A stretch of 64,000 nucleotides of DNA from Aspidiotus rigidus (lineage: Eukaryota > Arthropoda > Insecta > Hemiptera > Diaspididae). Shown here one piece after another: positions 56,183 to 64,000 of the stretch. Under the pieces are notes generated by a model. It saw only the letters and a list, made by a program, of their open reading frames with translations, was not told the DNA's origin and searched no databases. The DNA is taken from NCBI GenBank assembly GCA_035079385.1, contig JAVHKY010000012.1:2400501-2464500 (forward strand). The letters run 5' to 3'. The translations under genes were made by a program, and so were the position numbers. Within the stretch, counting starts at the first letter, position 1. Every line of letters begins with the position of its first letter.

Positions 56183-57082
56183 CCCGATAAACCAGATCGA
56201 TCAAATATCTCAGATGATTTTGAGTAGATGTTGACGAAAAATAGACTGAGCGGGCGCTCTGACGAGTGACTAATAATAGACCACCTTTTTCGGTCGATTT
56301 ACTTCCGCTCTTCCCTACCATATATAGACCACATTTAAACCAACTTAGACAAAATTTTGATGGAAAAAATGAGTCGACCTGCAGGTGATGTAGGTACCAT
56401 AAAATGGTCTATCCTCAGTCATTGTCCATACTTCCTCTGCAATTGACTATATTTTGACCACTTTTGACCAAAAAAACAGTCATTACTAGGGAACCCTGAC
56501 GATATAAAATAGTTTCTCATAGTCGATATTTAATCAGTGTCAACAGACCACCATAATTGGAAAAAGCACATTTTTTTTTTTTTTTTTTTTTTCTGACGAA
56601 AAAGATTGGTTGATTTCTGGGCAATGTAGACGATATTAAAATAGTCTGTTGTAGCGTATATTCAAGCGATATTAACGAACCACTATAAATAGACCACTTT
56701 TGACAAAGCAGAATAATCAAGTTTGGGCAATAGAGACGCCATAAAACGATCTATAGTTAGGTGATACTAATAGACCACTATTTTTGACGGGAAAAACCAG
56801 TCTATTTCTAAGCTTTCCTCAATTGAGAGAAGAAAAGAATGAAGATAGCAATCTTGTTAGCGGTATTATACCTAGGTATTGAGAGGAGTGCGATTTTGGT
56901 CTAAAATTACAATATTAATTATTATACCTTCAATTATTTATGGACAATGTTCAGAAATTTGTGGACTGTATCATGGATTCATATCAATTCACATTGAATC
57001 AATTAATTTAAATAATTTCTTTAAATGAATCTAAATTTATTATTTATTTATTTAAATTTACTTATTATAATTTAATTGATAT

Positions 57083-57124
<42 letters not shown>

Positions 57125-58140
57125 TATCATTATTATTATTCTTTATCAATTTAATTTGTGTTAATTTATTATTTAAATTAATTAAAAAAAATTATTCTTT
57201 CTAGGTAATTATTTTTTTTATTTGTCATAAATAAACCTAATAATTTTCTATTAATTGAACGTAAAATTGAACAAAAAAATGAATACATTATTCTGGTTCA
57301 ATATGATTACAAGTTTTAAATATTATTTAAAATCATTGAAATTATTAGATAATTTTTTTATCAATTCTTATTTAAAGGCTCAAATATATTCATTAAATAA
57401 ATTAAATGAAATATAAAAATTATTTAGTTTCAATTTTTTTACTTTTTTTATAATGATTTTTATATAAATTATTAGAAATGAATATAAATATTTTTATCAA
57501 ATAAATGATTCTAAAAAACAAAATTAATGATTTTAATTAAATAAACTAGATCAAGAAAATTTAAATAAGATCTTTATTTTTTCAAAATAATATTATATTA
57601 GATATTATAAACTTTTAAAATAAATTTAGAATTTAATTTCAAAAAATAAAATCGATATAAAATTGAATTTAAAAAAATATTATTTAGTAATTAATCCTGA
57701 TGGAATTCCTTAAATCGAATATATAAATCTAATATTTTTATGATTAGTAGAATATGTTAATTCATTAAACAATTTGATTATTAGGAATATTGATTTTTAA
57801 ATTTCAAATTTTATTTTAGATTTCATTTTAAATATCTTTATTTATCTGCGAGTTTGCAAGCAATATGACAATTGATTCATTTCAAAGAAATTGACCGGAA
57901 ATTTTGGGCAAAATTGAGTGACTACGGTTTGCATGAGAATAGACCAAAAAAAAGAGTAAAAATATTGGTATAGATGGACCAAGATATGTCCTAGGGATAT
58001 CCGCCGAGAAGTTGACTGGAAATTTTGGTCAAAATTGTGTGACTATGCTGCTCGCCCCATAATACTCATTTTAAACCAAAAAAGAGAGTAATAATAATTT
58101 ATTGATGGATGTTGAAGAAAAATCTACTCAAAATGGATCA
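56183..58140. mobile_element. Non-coding TIR element CCCGATAAACC, 3'-truncated copy
   Basis: Nearly identical to 48815-50821 from the left end inward, including the AT core, T run (22 versus 25) and (AAT)n tract. It ends at aaatggatca, lacking the last ~360 bp and the right TIR. A 24-26-bp deletion relative to the other copy (at 50611-50636) lies between short direct repeats. Preceded by AA, not TA. Confidence 0.8.
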
Positions 58141-58144
58141 GAAT

Positions 58145-58570
58145 CTCGACCTCAATTTCTGACTGTAGGACTGAGAAAAATGTGGGTTCTGAGTTGTGGC
58201 TTGGACCTGGTTTAGGACTTGAACAAATTGCGACTTGTAGTCTGTATAATTATATGACTGTATTTTTGACCTTCAACCTCTATAATATACGACTGTAGGA
58301 ATTGGAAAGATGTCGATTTTCGATTTCTATATATGACTTTAGGACTTGGAAAAGATCGACCTCCAATCTTTGTTGACTATTGATAGGTCTTGGGAAAATT
58401 TGGGTTCTGAATTGTGGTTCTCCAAGGGTAAGGTGCTGTAACCTACTTTAGGGATGTGACAAAATGTCAACCGTGAAGGTAGACTTGGTTTTGACTTGCC
58501 CTCTAGCCAACCTGTTTTAGGGACTTGCAAAAATTTTGGTTTCAACCTCTATGAACATGACCGTAGACTT
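58145..58570. repeat. Degenerate dispersed-motif region
   Basis: Repeated words (actgtaggacttggaaaa, gacttgcaaaaattttggtt) suggest old copies of the dispersed motif; non-coding. Confidence 0.4.
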
Positions 58571-59529
58571 CGAAAATAAATATTTACGAGGTTTTGTGCT
58601 TCTTTTTCAAGTTATTTATTGGTGGAGGATGGAGAGAAATCGGTGAATGTGTTATCGAAATGTGCTCAATGTAACGCCCATGGAGGGGTCAAGTTAAAGA
58701 TAGGAGGTAGAGGGTTTTATACGAATTTTCTGGGATGTTGAGAGAATTTTTTACTGTTTTCGGGGAGAAAAAGATGGTCAAGAGTAGGAGAATTTTCGTT
58801 TTCTGATATTTTCGATAGGAATGAGTTTGCGGTATTCTAGAGGAGGTACCTCCGCTTCAACACATAGGGTGCGGCTCGGACTCGTTCGGAAAGCACCCAA
58901 CGCTAGACGAAGAACTGAGTTTTAAACTGGGTCCAACGTTGAGGGAGTCGATTTTTTGGCTAGTCCGTACATTGGGCCTCCATAATCGAGCTTCGAGCGA
59001 ACTGAGCTACGATAGAGGATGCATCCTGTACTATATAGGATGTACAAGATACTTTAGGGCATTCAGGGTACAGTTGCATTCATCTTTCAGGTATTTGATA
59101 TGTTGTAGTGTCCACGTTTGGGTCTGGTCAAAATGGAGGCCGAGAATTTTTGTTGTATTTTCGATGTGGACTGTTTTTCCGTTTAGTTTTATGGGGGAGG
59201 GGGAATGGTACTGGTCTTCTGTGTCGGTAGATAGTCAGGTTATTTTTCTTGTCTGAAAAACGGAATTAATTTCTGGAGATGCCCATTGTATCAATTTGTC
59301 AAGTTTGTTTTGAAGCAGGCGATGTGCTCGACTTGTTAATTTGAATTTGACGGATATACTGTAGTCATCTGCGTAGAGCTTGTGGATAAGGGGTTTGAAT
59401 GTTTTGACATGTTCCATGTCTTTTCTCTCGCGGGACCCCGATTTTGAAACTCGCGAGTACACCCCCCCCCCTCCCCCTGTCAAGAGAAATCTCTACCCCG
59501 TGGGTGATTCAGAAATTCGCGAGTACACC

Positions 59530-59695
59530 CCGCGTAATAATAATAAATAATTAAATAATTAAATAATTAAATGATTAAATAATTAAATGATTAAATAATT
59601 AAATAATTAAATAATTAAATAATTAAATAATTAAATAAATAAATGAATAAATAAATAAATAATTAAATAATTAATATAATTAATAATTAGAAAAT
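59530..59695. repeat. aaataatt-type AT minisatellite
   Basis: Near-perfect repetition of aattaaat and aataaata words for about 160 bp; smaller versions lie at 60015-60075. Confidence 0.85.
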
Positions 59696-59723
59696 TTTCC
59701 AAGTCCCTCTTCCTATCATATAT

Positions 59724-60235
59724 GGCTGGATAGTCGAAATTTTTCCAAGTCCCCTAGACTTGAATTGTCTCATACCATTCCAATACAACAGCGAGACAGG
59801 GGGCGAACGAGCGGAGCGAGTTCGCGCTACCTCATATTTCTCATAGAAGACTTGAATTTTCTCATACCATTCGAATACAACAGCGAGATCGCTCGTTCGC
59901 CCCACGAAAGTCGATACCTCAAAATATTTCTCATACAAGACTTATACGACGCCAAGATAGGTGGTAAAGGGGTAAACGAATAATATCTCACGAACACTTG
60001 ACCTAGTACAAGAATTAATAATAAATGAATAAATAAATAAATAAATAAATAATATTAAATAATTAAATAAATAAAGGCTGGATAGTCGAAATTTTTCCAA
60101 GTCCCCTAGACTTGAATTGTCTCATACCATTCCTATACAACAGCGTGACAGGGGGCGAACGAGCGGAGCGAGTTCGCGCTACCTCATATTTCTCATAGAA
60201 GACTTATACGACGCCAAGATAGGTAAAGGGGTAAA
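59724..60235. repeat. Direct repeat pair within the split Jockey RT
   Basis: The segment ctggatagtcgaaatttttc ... cataccattcc ... gggggcgaacgagcggagcg ... gcgctacctcatatttctca occurs at about 59725-59850 and 60076-60200. In the first copy an extra internal near-duplicate (59848-59940) is present. Both copies continue into acttatacgacgccaagata. They start with the dispersed motif. Confidence 0.75.
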
Positions 60236-60469
60236 CGAATAATGTCTCACGAACGCACTTTTAGTAATATTGTGAATGGCGTCCATGAATAAAACGACAC
60301 GAATTACTGAATCTTGAGGAACGCCGTGAGGAGATGAAGTCTTGTCTTGAAATTTCACTGTTATGAGTCCGTTTTCGAGGGACGTTTTGAGGATGTGAAG
60401 GAGATTATATCGCGTAACGTAAGCCATTATTGTACAGTTTTTGTTTTTGATTGCGACCCAATACAAGTT

Positions 60470-61000
60470 TTCAATTCAGAGCACCATTTTTTTTTAGTCC
60501 GTATCAGCACTAAAATAATGCAGTTGATTCATTTGTGACGATTTCAAGATCTTCTCAAAAAGTTGTTCCTAGCTGGAATTTTTCATTTTTATCGAAGAGT
60601 TATTACCATAAGTTGGTGGGTTCGATATAGTTACGCTTTCTTTTCGTACAATTTCCGACTAGATCGATTTATTTATCGTGTAATATCAGAATTATGAACA
60701 ACATAAAAAAAAATAGCTACAATACACCGACCGTAAACAAGTGCCCTTATTCTTTCTAACATACTTGCCGTACTCCGTAGCATGAAGATATCGTTCTTCA
60801 AGAAATTGAGGTCATGCATTCTAATATTTTTCTATATGAATTTATCGTCTAACTCCAGTTCATCATCGTTAAAAGTCATCGAAAGTTATAATCAGAAGAA
60901 TAATGATAACCGTATGTAGATAAATATACATGGGCATAATGGTATACAGACACCATGTGGACAAGTTTAGCTAGTCGGGTCATCTTTATCGTCTCTTTGT
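60470..61000. other. No gene recognised
   Basis: AT-rich; a good acceptor tract (tttatcgtctctttgttatag) at its end leads into the candidate exon. Confidence 0.35.
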
Positions 61001-61005
61001 TATAG

Positions 61006-61357
61006 AAAGACTGTATGTGAATTCAAGTTGAGAGAAGTTCTAAGCAGTTTGGTTGTACGTAACCGCTGTTTATCTTGTGTCAATGCGTCGAGAATGAAGA
61101 TGGAAAAGAATGGTTTGAAAGTGAGACTTAGTCGATTGGCGACTGCGAAGAGAACGCGAGTTGGTATGCAAACTCAGTTGAAACCTTGTAATGTTATGTG
61201 CGAAGAAAGTTCAAAAAACTTGGATTGCATCAAGAGCCTTGAACTGAGGTGGGAAGCTTATGCTGTGCTACAGTACGACGTACAGAGATATAAAACGAAT
61301 CGGGAGACAGTCGAGCTTAGGGAATTGTTCAAGGAAAATGAACATTCCTACTCATAA
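61006..61357 (+). CDS. Candidate terminal exon, unknown protein
   Basis: An acceptor (pyrimidine-rich tract ending ttatag at 61005) opens into an uninterrupted frame to TAA at 61355-61357: KTVCEFKLREVLSSLVVRN, then KMEKNGLKVRLSRLATAKRT, then KPCNVMCEESSKNLDCIKSL, ending ELFKENEHSYS. Composition is GC-richer than the surroundings and strongly charged, with a basic middle and an acidic end. The reading frame needs two bases from a preceding exon. I recognise no family, and no polyadenylation signal is obvious. A single-exon start at ATG 61094 is an alternative. Confidence 0.35.
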
Positions 61358-61359
61358 TA

Positions 61360-62600
61360 CAGTTTAACGCATTATTTATTGCTCAGGTCTAGTTTCATTG
61401 ATAATACACGAAGTGCGTACCTACTTCACCGTTCACTTACAGTATTATCGTTCGGAAACGTAGGAGTTGTTTTTTTTTTTTTTTTATCATCAGACTTCGT
61501 CGCGTCGTCATTTAGTACCACAAAAACTCCCTCTTTTTTCGACGTACGAGTATACACATATTGATGTATTATTCTTCAACCCCGTCGAATTCAACGCATG
61601 TCTCGCATACAGGAAACCTGTTCTCCTTCTCGACCCGCCGCATCTGTCGGAGATGTATTCATGCTGGCATCATAGTGTCGACGATCACAACAGCTATCAC
61701 GTAAAATTACTTACTTCGAGATTTTCACTGGGATTGATAGAGGGTGTTCCAGAAAAAGGAATAACATTAGTCTCCTGTAATCTAGTTGTTTTGGAGCATA
61801 GAATCATTTTTAATTCATTTTCGACAATTAATGTTTCTGATTTTTTCAGATAATTAAGGATAAATCGAAATGGCGCACTTCTAATTCTTTTCCCGAACGA
61901 GACAATTATTTTTATTCATCACTCAGAAATCTTTGCCCGTCTAATTTAATTTATCCGCTCTTGGATTCATCTTGAGTGTCCCAAAGTTGTGTACCAAAAT
62001 CGCTGCGAGCGTGTCTAAACACACTGCACTGCACGGTTTTTATGATCGTTACGAGTAGTTTTTGATTATTTCCCGGTGAAGTACGAGTGAAAGCCTTGAA
62101 TCTTCATGGCTGGTCGTGAAAATTTAAAAATTTTAAACTGCATTCATTTGACAAACTTGAAAACTGTTATTTTTCGAAAAGCTGCAATACTGTTCTTGAA
62201 GTCGTGAAAAACGTACAATTTCTGTGATATCAAATCCTCCCTCTTGAACACCGTAAATCTCTCCTTGTAAAGTCATTCGATTTATTAAGCATGAGGTTTA
62301 GTCCTGTATCATGTATTCCAAAATCGTGAGACAGTGTCTTTTAGTGCGAAAAATGTCGTGCAAAAAAGTGAGACAGGACTCTCCAACAAAATCTTATTCT
62401 TGAAAAATTGGCTTAATGTTTGTGAAGAAAAATCTTTGTAGGATTGTCAAGTATTGCGTCCATATGAATTTCTTGTGCCCTCATTCCCCTCCTAACCTGT
62501 CATGTAAATGAGACTCTGCATGGTGAAATGGCAGTTTTTGCCCATATCTTAATGGAAATATTGATTTTTGAACAAAACGTATTGAAAGATGCACTTCGAA
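61360..62600. other. No gene recognised
   Basis: Holds a ~17-T run near 61470 and short frames (61467-61853) without recognisable features. Confidence 0.4.
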
Positions 62601-62619
62601 AAATTTTGTCACCTGGGCT

Positions 62620-62730
62620 GTACATGTGAGGGGAGGGGGGCGAAAAAATTTCGATTTTCGAGTTATGTATACCTGGGAGGGACTTGGAAAAATTTCGGTC
62701 ATCGAGTTGGAATCCACCATCAGTGATGTC
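62620..62730. repeat. Dispersed motif, inverted unit
   Basis: aaaaaatttcgattttcgag, then gagggacttggaaaaatttc: one to two inverted units leading directly into the TGACGTCA array. Confidence 0.6.
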
Positions 62731-63930
62731 ACCAACCATAATTTTAATACATTATTCACACTTTTGTGACGTTATCAACTTGAGTGACATCATCTAAATC
62801 ACCAACAATGACGTCATCATCCCTAACTTTGATGCATTATTTACACTTTTGTGACGTTATTAATCCGTGACTGACGTCATCCTCCTAACTTTAAAACATA
62901 GACACTTTTGTGACGTCATCAAACCATGATATGATCACTTCGAATCGTAGTGACGTCATCAAATCTAAACTCGTGACATATTATACAGTTTTGTGGCGTC
63001 ATCAACCCGTGATATCTTCACCTTGGTGACGTCATCCAAATCACCACCACTGCCGTTATCATTCTTATCCTTGATCCATTACTTACACTTTTGTGATTTT
63101 ATCATCCCGTGACGTCATCCTCCTAGCCTTAAAATGTGTACAAATTGTGACATAATCACCTCCAACCTTAGTGACGTCATCAACACGTGACATAATTTCA
63201 ATCGCCAGGGTGACGTCATCACCCCTAACTTTGGGATGTATCCTACAGTTTTGTGACATCATGAATCCGTGACATCTTCAACACGTGACGTTATCGTAAT
63301 CATCTCTACTGCCGTTGTCATCCCACCGTAAAGGCATTATTATCATACTTTTCAATTTATCACCCCATGAAGTCATATTCCTAACCTTGTGACATCATTA
63401 CGTCCAAAGAGTGGGAGATGTCGTTGCGATTCATAGTGACGTAATCACCTCTAAACCTTGGGTATATTATACTGTTTTGTTACGTTATAAACCTGTTACA
63501 TCTTCAACACGTCAGGTTACCTTGATCATCACTGACGTTATCATCCCTAATCTTGAGGCCTTATTTGCACTTTTGTGAAGTAATCAACCCGTGACATCCT
63601 CAACCTTGGTGACGTCATCCAAATCATCAACAATGACGTCATCACCATGACCTTGAGATTACATAAACTTTCGTGATACCATGTACACGTGACATCATTA
63701 CCTCTAACCTTAGTAGCATCATCACCCTTGACCTTGAGACATATTATACAGTTTCATGACGTCATCGACCCTTGACGTCATCCCAATTATTACCAGCGAC
63801 TTCATTCTTCCTAACCTTATGATATCATATTCTTAGTGACGGCATCAACGTTATTACGCCTAACCCGAAGATGTATAAACTTTTGTGGCGTCATGAAGCC
63901 GTGACGTCATTATTTCTAATCTTGGTGATG
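62730..63930. repeat. TGACGTCA-rich array with ~220-260-bp long period
   Basis: More than a dozen exact TGACGTCA palindromes plus many one-base variants (tgacgttat, tgacatcat, tggcgtcat) occur in about 1.2 kb, usually as GTGACGTCATCAACC-like words. A longer frame recurs: (c)tgacgttatcatccctaac, then ttgaggcattatttacactt, then ttgtgac. It appears at about 62808, 63050, 63310 and 63533, with shorter steps after that. No ORF of note. It is a degenerate two-level tandem array; it runs to near the window end. Confidence 0.85.
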
Positions 63931-64000
63931 TTCTCCTTAGCGCCACATTGTTCTAGCACTTCATAAACCCCTGATACATAAGAGGACTTCTCCATAATAA

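Larger units (their letters stand above)
58790..60470 (-). pseudogene. Jockey-like non-LTR RT, interrupted by about 0.8 kb of repeats
   Basis: Minus strand: LITVKFQDKTSSPHGVPQDS, then VLFMDAIHNITKS (60460-60255), then a gap of repeats, then LIHKLYADDYSISVKF (about 59390-59340), LLQNKLDKLIQWASPE, then HFDQTQTWTLQHIKYLKDEC and LRPNV/ALGAF-like remnants down to 58790. GVPQ(G)S, the NDI-like block and YADD are RT palm motifs in order. RKVPPLEYRKL-like residues at about 58820 mark the C-terminal domain. Stops and shifts occur throughout the distal part. Confidence 0.65.

Noticed and set aside
62730..63930. A promoter cluster regulated by CREB
   Set aside because: The palindromes repeat in a satellite-like frame without an adjacent gene, so a promoter call is not supported; kept only as a hypothesis in findings.

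Overview
The window looks like a gene-poor, repeat-dense nuclear segment of an arthropod genome, most likely an insect. The signs are AT-rich intergenic DNA, GT-AG introns, Penelope-like elements (PLEs) carrying a GIY-YIG domain, Jockey-like non-LTR fragments, and a Y14/tsunagi-type exon junction gene. I cannot name the species; a sap-sucking hemipteran is possible but is only a guess.

Host genes. One gene is clear: a four-exon RNA-binding protein of the RBM8A/Y14 family on the minus strand (20438-21806). A second is likely: the first coding exon of a claudin/stargazin-like four-pass membrane protein on the plus strand (43537-43662), with a GC-rich possible 5' leader exon at about 42700-42975. 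A possible terminal exon of an unknown gene lies at 61006-61357. Two other open frames (41371-41860 plus; about 36213-36400 minus) are weaker.

PLE insertions. PLE-A (59-3279, 16-bp target duplication), PLE-B1 (9793-12240, minus, 15-bp duplication) and PLE-B2 (28562-34776, 14-bp duplication) have readable ends. Degraded PLE pieces lie at 19690, 39740, 44703, 46960-48680, 51690 and 54730. All three bounded copies share one plan: an inverted copy of the element's own 3' end sits at the 5' end, joined to a 5'-truncated reverse transcriptase. The ORFs are broken by a few lesions; PLE-A has a single extra base between RT and GIY-YIG that its inverted copy lacks. A hammerhead-like stem-loop with pairing-preserving changes recurs downstream of the GIY-YIG region.

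Nesting. PLE-B1 lies inside a foldback MITE. PLE-B2 is interrupted by a 3.8-kb block made of a ~104-bp tandem array (with a 572-bp higher-order duplication) that itself hosts a 1585-bp TG...CA element. Inside that element are four consecutive hairpins; three share a TGCTGA loop and all have different but paired stems.

Other repeats. Two copies of a non-coding element with CCCGATAAACC ends (48815-51181 and 56183-58140) have a short relative at 44408-44689. There is a MITE family with CAGGGAACCTGTTTTAT-type ends (7734, 16906, 25419), a hAT-like element with a very AT-rich core holding a possible mitochondrial 16S trace (23124-24776), and a hAT-like MITE at 35881-36055. Other items are a MULE transposase relic (34930-35760), five Jockey-like relics, a (TC)n tract of about 222 bp, a window-wide ~45-bp dispersed motif, and a terminal 1.2-kb array crowded with the TGACGTCA palindrome (62730-63930).
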